Shown here: one piece after another, positions 18,349 through 26,307 of the stretch
Layout of the letters: each line of letters begins with the position of its first letter
Position numbering within the stretch: the stretch's first letter is position 1
NCBI RefSeq assembly: GCF_014905615.1
Contig: NZ_AQGU01000026.1
Span: 186,001 to 250,000, forward strand
Reading direction: 5' to 3'
DNA: 64,000 nt
Source: Pseudoalteromonas aliena SW19
GTDB lineage: Bacteria; Pseudomonadota; Gammaproteobacteria; Enterobacterales; Alteromonadaceae
The notes under the pieces: generated by a model
What the model saw: the letters and a program-made list of their open reading frames with translations, nothing else
Told to the model about the DNA's origin: nothing
Databases searched by the model: none
Position numbers and translations under genes: made by a program

Positions 18349-18651
18349 ATGTTTACTTTTTTTTCTAGTCAACTTACAGAACTAAAGCATTTAAAAATAC
18401 GCGACAGGCAAGCTGTTATCGCTGATTCATTAACGATGCTTTCACCTTCTGAACGCGTATTGCTTCGTATTATAAAATTGTTGTTACTCAGCCCACTATT
18501 TTTAATATTTACAGTATTTAAAGGTTGGATCCTAATACCATTTTTAATCCTTGGCGGACTTTGCTACCCCTTATTAACAACACCAATAGAAATTAACTTC
18601 GCTAAAAAAAATCTCAGTGAAGCATTAAAACATTATGATAAGGGCGCTTAA
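18349..18651 (+). CDS. Small membrane protein downstream of dsbB, possibly DUF6170
   Basis: A 100-residue protein (MFTFFSSQLTELKHLKIRDRQAVIADSLTML...) with one or two membrane segments at about 48-80 (IIKLLLLSPLFLIFTVFKGWILIPFLILGGLCYPLL). An amphipathic N-terminal part and a short charged tail flank them. I chose the ATG at 18349, just after the dsbB stop, over a longer frame that runs through dsbB. The overall look recalls the DUF6170 family of Alteromonadales, but I am not certain. Function is unknown. The stop codon lies inside the terminator palindrome. Confidence 0.75.
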   Translation: MFTFFSSQLTELKHLKIRDRQAVIADSLTMLSPSERVLLRIIKLLLLSPLFLIFTVFKGWILIPFLILGGLCYPLLTTPIEINFAKKNLSEALKHYDKGA

Positions 18652-18661
18652 GCGCCCTTTA
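18640..18661 (+). terminator. Palindrome/terminator at the end of the dsbB unit
   Basis: A perfect 20-bp palindrome AAGGGCGCTTAAGCGCCCTT, followed by T, overlaps the stop codon of the small membrane protein. The T-run is short but the stem is GC-rich. Confidence 0.7.
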
Positions 18662-18760
18662 TGCTTATTAGTTTAACAATAAAAAACCTATTTACAGCTC
18701 AAACACGACTAACACATTATTAAATATATTTAGTCAAAGGCCAATACGGTTTAATAGGAC

Positions 18761-19057
18761 TTAAAGCTTAACTTTTCCCTCCAACTTAGTCATTAGCTTT
18801 TTACCAATCCCCTTAACTTTAGTTAAATCATCTATAGAAGTGAATTCACCATTTTTATCTCTATACTCAACGATTGCCTCGGCTTTCTTATTGCCAATTC
18901 CTGGTAATTTCGTTAGTAAACTCGCATCTGCTTTATTTATACTAATGGCTTCAAATTGCGGTATCTGTTGAGTAATTTCAGATAACTGAGCATAAATATT
19001 AGTTGCAGGGAGTAAACACAATAAACTTACAAGCAATAAGCTGTTAAATATTTTCAT
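18761..19057 (-). CDS. ComEA-like helix-hairpin-helix periplasmic protein
   Basis: A 98-residue protein with a signal peptide (about 1-22, ending NIYAQ) and a tandem helix-hairpin-helix domain: ISINKADASLLTKLPGIGNKKAEAIVEYRDKNGEFTSIDDLTKVKGIGKKLMTKLEGKVKL. This is the ComEA minimal form, which binds incoming DNA in the periplasm during natural transformation, though such small proteins (YbaV type) are common and not all are tied to competence. The ATG at 19057 has AAGGAAG upstream and gives the signal peptide directly; a longer in-frame ATG 54 nt earlier is less likely. Confidence 0.9.
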   Translation of the reverse strand: MKIFNSLLLVSLLCLLPATNIYAQLSEITQQIPQFEAISINKADASLLTKLPGIGNKKAEAIVEYRDKNGEFTSIDDLTKVKGIGKKLMTKLEGKVKL

Positions 19058-19276
19058 TTTGGCTTCCTTGAATTCTGTTCGAACATTGTTTAAATTTTGC
19101 TTAGGAAACATTCAATAAATAAAGTGCTAGAATTAGTCACTTAAAGAATAACTAAGCGCATTATCACTACTATCCGAAATCCTGTAATGCAGCGGGTAAA
19201 ACAAGTGATTGCTTAACTAAAGTAAAATTACCGTTTTTTGTCAAATTTAGAACGAACTGAAAATAATAAGAGAAAC

Positions 19277-19319
19277 TTGCAAATTACATCACAAACCATT
19301 ACTGTACATAAAAACAGTA
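19277..19319 (+). promoter_or_regulatory. LexA (SOS) box overlapping the yebG promoter
   Basis: TACTGTACATAAAAACAGTA (19300-19319) matches the LexA consensus CTGT-N8-ACAG exactly, including the flanking TA. A -35 TTGCAA (19277-19282) lies 17 bp before TACTGT (19300-19305), which can serve as the -10, so bound LexA would block polymerase. The site is 51 bp before the yebG ATG. The rest of the 313-bp ComEA-yebG gap holds no gene. Confidence 0.92.
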
Positions 19320-19370
19320 AACTAATGGTTTTTATAAACCACATTGCCACGCAAGCTTGCAGGAGAAATC

Positions 19371-19688
19371 ATGGCTGTTGTTGTTAAATATGTTGTAGAA
19401 CGAAACGGAGTTGAGCGCATGACGTTTACTACTAAAAAAGAAGCTGATGCCTATGACAAAATGCTCGATATAGCAGAGTCACTTGAGCTAATGCTCGAAA
19501 AAGTAGATGTACCGTTAAGTGAGCAACAAATAGAGTCACTGGCCCTGGAAATAGCAAAGAGCAAAGATGACTTTATGGCTGTATTGAAAGGCGCAAAAGA
19601 TCCTGTGCCGGCTAAAGTCTCAGAAAAAAGTAAAAAAACAGATAATGTTGCTTCGATCAAAAATAGCGACGAAAAACAAGTAAGCTAA
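19371..19688 (+). CDS. yebG: DNA-damage-inducible protein YebG
   Basis: A 105-residue protein. Residues 1-40 (MAVVVKYVVERNGVERMTFTTKKEADAYDKMLDIAESLELML) match E. coli YebG closely; the tail is charged and less conserved. YebG is a small SOS-induced protein of unknown biochemical role. The ATG at 19371, preceded by AGGAG at 5-6 nt, fits the family start; an in-frame upstream start nine codons earlier does not. A LexA box upstream agrees with SOS control. Confidence 0.94.
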   Translation: MAVVVKYVVERNGVERMTFTTKKEADAYDKMLDIAESLELMLEKVDVPLSEQQIESLALEIAKSKDDFMAVLKGAKDPVPAKVSEKSKKTDNVASIKNSDEKQVS

Positions 19689-19702
19689 AAAAGCATTAAA
19701 TA

Positions 19703-19734
19703 AAAAAGGGAGCAACTTAGTTGCTCCCTTTTTT
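19703..19734. terminator. Bidirectional terminator between yebG and putP
   Basis: Stem AAAAAGGGAGCAAC/GTTGCTCCCTTTTT with a 3-nt loop lies between convergent genes. Confidence 0.93.
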
Positions 19735-19762
19735 ATCACTTAATCCAACTTAAATTAGCTAT

Positions 19763-21241
19763 TTAAAGCTCTTTTTCTACCTCATCAAATAATATTGTTA
19801 TATCTTCTGCAGGCTCACTTGTTACTAAACTTACAGCGACAATAGCAATACTCGATAAAATAAAGCCAGGTACTATTTCATACATAAAGCTACTTAAGCT
19901 CTTGCCATCAATAGTAAATGGACCGTAGATCCAAATAAGTACTGTAAATGCACCCACCAGCATACCGGCTAAAGCACCAGCAAAGTTCATACGTTTCCAA
20001 TAAAGACTAAACAACACCAATGGACCAAATGCAGCTCCAAACCCTGCCCATGCATTACTAACTAAGTCTAAAATAGAGCTATCTCGGTCATAGGCTAAGT
20101 AGATAGCGAACAGTGCCACAATAGCTACACTAATTCGGCCAACGGTTACCAATTCAAAATCGCTAGCATCTTTACGTAAAAATGTTTTATATAAATCTTC
20201 TGTCAAAGAGCTTGAACTAACTAATAACTGTGAAGAAATTGTACTCATAATAGCCGCTAAAATTGCAGCTAATAAAAAGCCAGCAATCAAAGGGTGAAAT
20301 AGTAGCTCTGAAAGAATTAAGAAAATAGTTTCAGGGTCTTTCACTACAATGTTATTTTCATAAGTATATGCGGCACCAAATATACCTGTAGCAACAGCAC
20401 CAACGGCGGCAACAATCATCCATGTCATACCAATACGACGAGCCGTTGGCATGTCTTTAACACTGCGTACTGACATAAAACGGACAATAATATGAGGTTG
20501 TCCAAAATAACCTAATCCCCATGCCATTGCTGAAATAATACCTAGTGTTGAGCCTGCACCAATCCAACTAAGCATATCTGGATTAACACTGTTTAGGGTC
20601 GATTCTAGTGGTTGTTCTAGCAATGAGTAGGCAACAGTAGGCACTAAGATAAGCGCAATAAACATGATACAGCCTTGCACAAAATCAGTTAGGCTCACAG
20701 CTAAAAATCCACCAAACAAAGTATACAAAACAACAACACCCGTGGTGACGTATAAACCCATTTCATAGCTTAGGCCAAATGAGCTTTCAAATAATTTACC
20801 GCCAGCAACAACTCCCGAAGAAGTATAAAGTGTGAAGAACACAATAATCACAACAGCAGAAACAACACGTAATAAGTTTGATTTATCATTAAAGCGATTA
20901 GAAAAGTAATCTGGAATGGTAATCGAGTCATTTGCTTTTTCGGTATAAACTCTTAGTCGAGGGGCTACCAGAAAGTAGTTTAACCAAGCACCTGCAATTA
21001 AGCCAATTGCTATCCACGTACTACTAAACCCAGTTACGAACATTGCACCAGGTAGGCCCATTAATATCCAACCACTCATGTCTGAAGCACCAGCTGAAAG
21101 CGCAGCTACACTTGGTGATAAATTCCTGCCTCCTAGCATATAGCCGGAAACATCGCTCGTAGATTGTTTATATGCATATAGTCCTATACCCAACATTACA
21201 ACAAAGTATAACGTCAGTGAAATAATCATTCCTGTTTCCAA
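19763..21241 (-). CDS. putP: Sodium/proline symporter PutP
   Basis: A 492-residue member of the sodium:solute symporter family with about 13 membrane segments. Signatures: DVSGYMLGGRNLSPSVAALSAGASDMSGWILMGLPGAMFVTG (Na+ and substrate region of segment 2), GWGLGYFGQPHIIVRFMSVRS-type AWGLGYFGQPHIIVRFMS, and AAIMSTISSQLLVSSSSLTEDLYK (Na+ site of segment 8). The start is a TTG at 21241: GGAGG stands 5 nt before it, while the in-frame ATG four codons later has no spaced site. No putA is adjacent. The proline call rests on close similarity to PutP patterns. Confidence 0.94.
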   Translation of the reverse strand: METGMIISLTLYFVVMLGIGLYAYKQSTSDVSGYMLGGRNLSPSVAALSAGASDMSGWILMGLPGAMFVTGFSSTWIAIGLIAGAWLNYFLVAPRLRVYTEKANDSITIPDYFSNRFNDKSNLLRVVSAVVIIVFFTLYTSSGVVAGGKLFESSFGLSYEMGLYVTTGVVVLYTLFGGFLAVSLTDFVQGCIMFIALILVPTVAYSLLEQPLESTLNSVNPDMLSWIGAGSTLGIISAMAWGLGYFGQPHIIVRFMSVRSVKDMPTARRIGMTWMIVAAVGAVATGIFGAAYTYENNIVVKDPETIFLILSELLFHPLIAGFLLAAILAAIMSTISSQLLVSSSSLTEDLYKTFLRKDASDFELVTVGRISVAIVALFAIYLAYDRDSSILDLVSNAWAGFGAAFGPLVLFSLYWKRMNFAGALAGMLVGAFTVLIWIYGPFTIDGKSLSSFMYEIVPGFILSSIAIVAVSLVTSEPAEDITILFDEVEKEL

Positions 21242-21700
21242 ATTAGCCTCCGCACAATTATTAATAACAGGCTTTTGATCCGAATATTGACTCTTAATAT
21301 TTTATAATAAAGACAGTATTAGGATAAAAGCTATTCGTAATGACTATAACATGCCTAATACGCAAATCTCCAACTTGTTGCCTTTTCTGATTTAAAAACA
21401 TTCACGTTGTACGCTTTTAAATCAAACCATTAGATCCCGTTAATTTTTGAAAAGCGTATTACAAAGTTACCACTCTTTATAAAATAAAGAGCAATGTGTA
21501 ACGCTCAGCAAAAACGCTTCAAGGAGTGATAAACGTGTTTAACCACAAGGGTGTGATAAATAAAATGTAAATATAACGCTTAAGCTTGGCTACACCTCAT
21601 TCAACACATGAATTTATAAACTTCACTTTTTTAAATTGAAAATAATTTTAAAGCCCTATTTATCCTAATAATTCACTTGGTTTATAAGTATAATTTACTA
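21242..21700. other. Upstream region of putP without genes
   Basis: 459 bp of AT-rich DNA between the putP start and the third MITE, with frequent stops in all frames. It should hold the putP promoter; I saw no clear operator or RNA motif. Confidence 0.6.
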
Positions 21701-22009
21701 GGGCGTGTTGACCTTTCGTGATTAATTTTGCAGCAGACTGTTTGGTATTTGGGCAAGGCAGAGCCTATGTAGTGTGGTTATTCCCCATAAATAGGCGATA
21801 ACGCAGCATAAATGCCAAACATGCGCTGCCCTTTGAGCTCGATCTAGGGACGATTAACTCTTTGTTACTCGGTTTTTACTTATTCTTTCTAGGGACGATT
21901 AACTCTTTGTTGCTCGGTTTTTACTTAGCCCACTAGGTTACAAACCTCGCGCCGCGATTAAATCGCCCCTAGATTGAACAAATTTCAATCTACACAGGTC
22001 AACACGCCC
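21701..22009 (+). mobile_element. MITE-like element, copy 3 (309 bp)
   Basis: Ends GGGCGTGTTGACC and GGTCAACACGCCC are perfect 13-bp inverted repeats flanked by TA on both sides; this is the best-preserved copy. Same orientation as copy 1. It is longer than copies 1 and 4 because of an internal 45-bp tandem duplication (21844-21933). It lies 82 bp before the EAL-HDOD gene. Confidence 0.85.
21844..21933. repeat. 45-bp tandem duplication inside MITE copy 3
   Basis: Units starting CTAGGGACGATTAACTCTTT begin at 21844 and 21889, both running through a CGGTTTTTACTTA block; they differ at one internal base (TTGTTACTC versus TTGTTGCTC) and at the end of the unit. Confidence 0.85.
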
Positions 22010-22096
22010 TAATACTAAACATTTACATAATGCTATTTTGAATGTTTTACCATATATTATTACACTAATTACTATCTCTACTCATACGGAATGTTT

Positions 22097-23323
22097 ATGT
22101 ATTTTTATGCTGCACGCCAGCCTATTTTAAACCGCAACAAAGAGCTTATTGGTTACGAGCTTTTATTTCGTGATGGTGTAGACAACGTATTTCCCAACAT
22201 AGATGGAGATGAAGCAACAACACGCTTAATCGAAGGCAGCCAATTTAACTTTGGTCTAGAAGATTTAACAGACAATAAACCAGCATATATAAATTTCACT
22301 TTAGAAACACTGCTAAAAGGTTACCCAACAATACTTGGTAAAGACGCTATCGTTGTTGAAATTTTAGAAACAATCCAGCCTGGTAAGCGTCTACTCGCTA
22401 TTGTTAAAGATTTAAAAGGCAAAGGCTACACTCTGGCATTGGACGATTATACTCACCAACCAGTTTGGCGGCATTTTTATCCATTTATCGATATTATTAA
22501 AATCGACTTTTTAACGTTAGATACCAACAATATTCACGACATTATTGCTGACTTAAAACAATATCCGCATATCAAATTACTTGCTGAAAAAGTAGAAACC
22601 CATGAAATGTATAATTTAGCTTTAAAGCTCGGGTTTGATTATTTTCAAGGGTTTTTCTTTTCAAAGCCTGAAATGGTTCAAAGCAAAGCATTACCGCCAT
22701 CTGAAATGGCATTAGCTGAGTTACTTTATGAAACCTCAAGCGTTGAAATCAATTTACAAAAGATTACGGATGTATTTGAACGCGACGTAAATTTATCATA
22801 TAAATTGCTGCGTTATTCTAATTCAGCTGCATTTGCAAAACGCGCTGAAGTAAACACTATTAAGCAAGCACTTATCATACTCGGTGCAAATGAAATAAAA
22901 AAACTACTCTCTTTATTATTTGCAGCACAAATCTCTGCTAATAAACCCGTAGAGCTGCTTCGGTTGTCACTTACTCGTGCTCGCTTCGCCGAGTTGCTCG
23001 CAATATCTCATGGACAGTTTAAAGATACTGGCATGGCCTTTTTGACCGGTATGATGTCATTAATGGATGCTATTTTAGATCAAAGCATGGAAAGCGTAAT
23101 GAGTAAGTTACCGCTGTCTGATGAAATAAAAGCGGCGTTGCTCAAAAATGAAGGGCTACTCGCTAAATACTTAAACCTAGTAAAATATTACGAGCAAGCT
23201 AATTGGCCAGCAGCAAACGAAATGACTAAGGAGCTAAATCTAGGAGGCAAAGTGCCCGATGCCTATCACGAAGCGCTTGGTTGGGTGAGCGAGCAAATGC
23301 AGTTGATAGTTAACGAAAAATAA
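22097..23323 (+). CDS. EAL-HDOD signalling protein (CdgJ/YuxH type)
   Basis: A 408-residue protein with an N-terminal EAL domain (about 1-200) and a C-terminal HDOD domain (about 205-395, e.g. INLQKITDVFERDVNLSYKLLRYSNSAAFAKRAEVNTIKQALIILG). EAL landmarks: Glu21 in YELLFR (EAL position), Asn66 in YINFTLE, Glu88 in VVEILE, Asp116/Asp117 in LALDDYTHQ, Lys135 in IIKIDF, AEKVE and Gln184 in DYFQGFFF. The metal and catalytic residues look largely kept, but the usual DDFGTG loop is DDYTHQ, so phosphodiesterase activity on c-di-GMP is uncertain. Vibrio relatives (CdgJ) affect motility. I prefer the ATG at 22097 (GGA 7 nt upstream) to the one at 22091. MITE copies lie on both sides. Confidence 0.9.
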   Translation: MYFYAARQPILNRNKELIGYELLFRDGVDNVFPNIDGDEATTRLIEGSQFNFGLEDLTDNKPAYINFTLETLLKGYPTILGKDAIVVEILETIQPGKRLLAIVKDLKGKGYTLALDDYTHQPVWRHFYPFIDIIKIDFLTLDTNNIHDIIADLKQYPHIKLLAEKVETHEMYNLALKLGFDYFQGFFFSKPEMVQSKALPPSEMALAELLYETSSVEINLQKITDVFERDVNLSYKLLRYSNSAAFAKRAEVNTIKQALIILGANEIKKLLSLLFAAQISANKPVELLRLSLTRARFAELLAISHGQFKDTGMAFLTGMMSLMDAILDQSMESVMSKLPLSDEIKAALLKNEGLLAKYLNLVKYYEQANWPAANEMTKELNLGGKVPDAYHEALGWVSEQMQLIVNEK

Positions 23324-23395
23324 ATAACCTGAACTCTGGTTAAGATATTTACTAATATATTGAATCATAATGATATTTAAATTTATTTTTCTCTA

Positions 23396-23658
23396 GGGCG
23401 TGTTGAACTTTGTGGATTGAAATTTGTTCAATCTAGGGGCGATTTAATCGCGGCGCGAGATTTGTAACCTAGTGGGCTAAGTAAAAACCGAGTAAAAAAG
23501 AGTAAATAGCCCCTAGGAAGAACCCTTTGGCAGCGTCTTTTTGGTATTAATGCTGCGTTATCGCCTATTTATGGGGAATAACCACACTACATAGGCTCTG
23601 CCTTGCCTAAATACCAAACAGACTGCTGCAAATTCAACCTTGAAAGGTCAACGGACCC
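23396..23658 (-). mobile_element. MITE-like element, copy 4 (263 bp, inverted orientation)
   Basis: Starts GGGCGTGTTGAACTT and ends AAGGTCAACGGACCC (right terminal repeat decayed), TA on both sides. Orientation as copy 2. The core reads GATTTAATCGCGGCGCGAG and TATTTATGGGGAATAACC. The remaining parts of the 527-bp gap to mlaA hold a small inverted-repeat segment and a terminator, no gene. Confidence 0.8.
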
Positions 23659-23667
23659 TAGCCAGAG

Positions 23668-23748
23668 ATTTTCAGTGAAAACAAAGCGAACTTACGCGTC
23701 AATAGCAGGCCTATTGCAAGTAAATTCAACGTAGTTAGCGCTGAAAAT
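23668..23748. repeat. 81-bp segment with inverted ends, unrelated to the MITE
   Basis: ATTTTCAGTG at the left and CGCTGAAAAT at the right are inverted copies with one mismatch. The middle contains a small AATAG...CTATT dyad. It is present once in the window. It may be a short palindromic repeat unit or a structured RNA region. Confidence 0.35.
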
Positions 23749-23805
23749 AGCTGCTCGAGATATATTTATTATCCAGAATTCAAGTTAACTATATAAATAG
23801 CAAAC

Positions 23806-23834
23806 AAAAACGCCAGCATTTAGCTGGCGTTTTT
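23806..23834. terminator. Terminator at the end of the ccm-mlaA unit
   Basis: Stem AAAAACGCCAGC/GCTGGCGTTTTT with a 5-nt loop, 17 bp after the mlaA stop on the minus strand. Confidence 0.93.
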
Positions 23835-23850
23835 GTAAGTGGCTTTTTAA

Positions 23851-24582
23851 TTACAGACTTTCTAGAAAATCTTCATCAAAATCCGCAGGCTCTTCTTTTA
23901 CTGGCGGATTACCATCATATAGTTCATATATTTGACGTTGAAAGTAAATATCTTTAACAAATAAATATGGGTCGAGCGAATCATTCAGCAAACCTTCTTG
24001 AGGGATTAACGATGCTCGCGCTTCAACGGCTTTTAAAACAAAGACTAAAATTGTTTGTGGTGTGGTCAGTGCTATTTTAGGCAAGGCGATATTATCAACA
24101 ACATCACCTGTTAAATTACGGGCAGTCGTTGGCCCCATACCTGGGAGCATTAAATAAGCACCATCACCGACGCCCCATACACCCAGAGTTTGGCCAAAGT
24201 CTTCATCTACAACTTCAAGACCTAATGAGCTCGCAACATCAAAAATACCAAATATACCCACCGTCGAGTTAACTAAAAAACGCGCTAAGCTCACGCCTGC
24301 ATTTCCTGCTTTACCCTGTAAACCAGCATTTATCATATCCACTGGTGCTGTAATATTATCAGTGAAATGTACAACACCTTGTCGAACAGGTGCTGGCGTT
24401 ACTGTTATATAACCGACTGCGGCTGGACGTAATATGTATGCATCTAGTACATCCATATTAAAGTCATACAGCGGGCGATTAATACTTTGCAGCGGATCTC
24501 TATCATCTACTTTGCTTTGTGGTACCTGAGCACAACCGGCCAGTACCAATAAACATAAAAATGTGAAACTATGTTTTAACAT
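23851..24582 (-). CDS. mlaA: Outer-membrane lipid asymmetry lipoprotein MlaA (VacJ)
   Basis: A 243-residue lipoprotein with lipobox LVLAGC (acylated Cys17). MlaA domain: DPLQSINRPLYDFNMDVLDAYILRPAAVGY, RFLVNSTVGIFGIFDVASSLGL, EDFGQTLGVWGVGDGAYLMLPGMGPTTARNL. It removes mislocalised phospholipid from the outer leaflet and hands it to MlaC. The mlaBCDEF genes are not in the window. It begins 9 bp after the ccmI stop, so it is probably read as the last gene of the cytochrome c maturation operon. Confidence 0.96.
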   Translation of the reverse strand: MLKHSFTFLCLLVLAGCAQVPQSKVDDRDPLQSINRPLYDFNMDVLDAYILRPAAVGYITVTPAPVRQGVVHFTDNITAPVDMINAGLQGKAGNAGVSLARFLVNSTVGIFGIFDVASSLGLEVVDEDFGQTLGVWGVGDGAYLMLPGMGPTTARNLTGDVVDNIALPKIALTTPQTILVFVLKAVEARASLIPQEGLLNDSLDPYLFVKDIYFQRQIYELYDGNPPVKEEPADFDEDFLESL

Positions 24583-24591
24583 CTAACGTCC

Positions 24592-25845
24592 TTAAGGTAT
24601 TAATGTATTAATTTGAAGTTGGTAGTCACTTACACTTTCACGCTTTAACGGCTCTGAATGCCCTTCAAGCTCCCCAGAACTTGGCATAACCGAGTCATCT
24701 ATAGAAATACGAGCCGATATAACAATATTCTCTGCACTAGATAAGTTAAGCCCTGCAACCATAGCACTACTATCGCTCAACTCAACCGTAACTGGAAATG
24801 AATAGGTAGTTAGCTTAACAGCAGCTAGCGGCATAGGAGAGCCAGTTGCAGCTTTTGCAAATATAAACAAAATGCCGTTTTTTGGTTGTTTATCAATAAG
24901 CTCTTTTGCAATATCGACGGTAACAGTAATAGTGCTCACACCGTTTGTTACAGGTATAACAGAACCTTCACTTTGCATTTGCTGCTCAATATCAGCAATA
25001 CGTTTGGAGATCATACTATAGCGCGAATCACTTTTTTCCATACTCGCAAGTAGAACTTCAAATGCAGCTTTAGCTTGCGGCCAGTCTTTACGTTCATAAG
25101 CAATCAGCGCGAGTAATGAAATTGCATCTAAATTTGTAGGTTCAACTTTTAATACTTTTGAGAGCATGCCTGCCGCGCGGGTCATATTAGCTTCGCTACC
25201 TTCAAGTAATAAAACTTGGCTGTAGCTAATAAGTACCTGCATATTATCAGGATTCATACGCAATGCTTTATCAAATGATTGCTGCGCCATATCAAACTCA
25301 TTTAGCGACATAGCCACTCGGCCAAGTAGCATCCAAGCAATTTCGTCATCACCCGAACGGCTAAGCTTTGTACGAAGGGCCAGTGCAAAAGCTTGTAGCT
25401 CATTTTGACTAAGTGGCTCACCTTTTTGCATTACAGCACGCTCACCGTAATCAGCTAGATTATCCATTGCGTCATGCCAAGCCGAAATTTGCTGCTGACT
25501 TCCCGTAAAGCTATAAAAAATCCCTGTGAGCGCAAGAACAAATGCACCACCCGTTAAAGCAAAAATACGATTATTACCTTTGCTGTTTAGTGATTTTTCT
25601 GGTGATAGCTCGTTCAACAAACGGCGTTTTAATTCAACGATTGATTCTGCATGGTTTATGCTATCAATGCGTTGATTATCTAAATCAGTTTGCAAATCGA
25701 CTAAACGCTGCTCATAAATACTAATTAATTCAGCATTGGCGTTATGAGTAATTGTTTGAACACGCTCTTTTTTTAAAAAAGGTAGCATAACAAAACCAAG
25801 CGCAACTAGTGTGAGTAAAGCAAAACACGCCCACATTAAAATCAT
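24592..25845 (-). CDS. ccmI: Cytochrome c maturation protein CcmI (CycH)
   Basis: A 417-residue membrane protein. Segment 1 is at about 2-22, a cytoplasmic coiled-coil-like stretch with a leucine-zipper look spans about 30-90, and segment 2 about 96-115. A periplasmic TPR domain follows (ALALRTKLSRSGDDEIAWMLLGRVAMSLNEFDMAQQSFDKALRMNPDN), then a C-terminal beta domain. CcmI holds apocytochrome c for the CcmF-CcmH haem lyase. It is the last gene of ccmABCDEFGHI and starts at the base following the ccmH stop. Confidence 0.93.
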   Translation of the reverse strand: MILMWACFALLTLVALGFVMLPFLKKERVQTITHNANAELISIYEQRLVDLQTDLDNQRIDSINHAESIVELKRRLLNELSPEKSLNSKGNNRIFALTGGAFVLALTGIFYSFTGSQQQISAWHDAMDNLADYGERAVMQKGEPLSQNELQAFALALRTKLSRSGDDEIAWMLLGRVAMSLNEFDMAQQSFDKALRMNPDNMQVLISYSQVLLLEGSEANMTRAAGMLSKVLKVEPTNLDAISLLALIAYERKDWPQAKAAFEVLLASMEKSDSRYSMISKRIADIEQQMQSEGSVIPVTNGVSTITVTVDIAKELIDKQPKNGILFIFAKAATGSPMPLAAVKLTTYSFPVTVELSDSSAMVAGLNLSSAENIVISARISIDDSVMPSSGELEGHSEPLKRESVSDYQLQINTLIP

Positions 25846-26307
25846 TTAGCATTGCTCCTGACGTTTATTTTCATCGATTAGCTTCGCTAGCAGCATTTCG
25901 TCGTCACTGCTCCACGTTTGTTTTACTGATGCTTTTCGCTGGCGAATAACAATAAAACCAAAGCCGATAATTACGATTAATACAGGTAACACCCACAACA
26001 CTAACGTAGCTGGTGTAACTGGTGGGTCGTAATGAACAAAATAACCAAAGCGATCGATCATGTAATCAATTACTTCGTCTTTGCTTTTACCTTCTTTAAC
26101 CAACACAAGTACTTTATCGCGTAAATCTTTAGCAACAACAGCGTCTGAGTCAGCAATATTCTGATTTTGACACTTAGGGCAACGCAGCTCTTTGTTCAAC
26201 TCTTCAAACAATATTGCTTGTTCGTTATTATCAAATTGGTAGCGATCTTGCTGTGCAAACACTCCCAAGCTTACAAAAAGGCTAAGAATAAGTAATAACC
26301 ACTTCAT
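25846..26307 (-). CDS. ccmH: Cytochrome c maturation thiol protein CcmH
   Basis: A 153-residue protein with a signal peptide (ending FAQQ, about residue 20), the redox motif LRCPKCQNQNIADSDA, and a single C-terminal membrane segment (about 103-123). It reduces the apocytochrome CXXCH thiols as part of the CcmF-CcmH-CcmI ligation complex. It is the short form without the fused TPR domain, which is supplied by CcmI. The ATG shares one base with the ccmG stop. Confidence 0.96.
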   Translation of the reverse strand: MKWLLLILSLFVSLGVFAQQDRYQFDNNEQAILFEELNKELRCPKCQNQNIADSDAVVAKDLRDKVLVLVKEGKSKDEVIDYMIDRFGYFVHYDPPVTPATLVLWVLPVLIVIIGFGFIVIRQRKASVKQTWSSDDEMLLAKLIDENKRQEQC

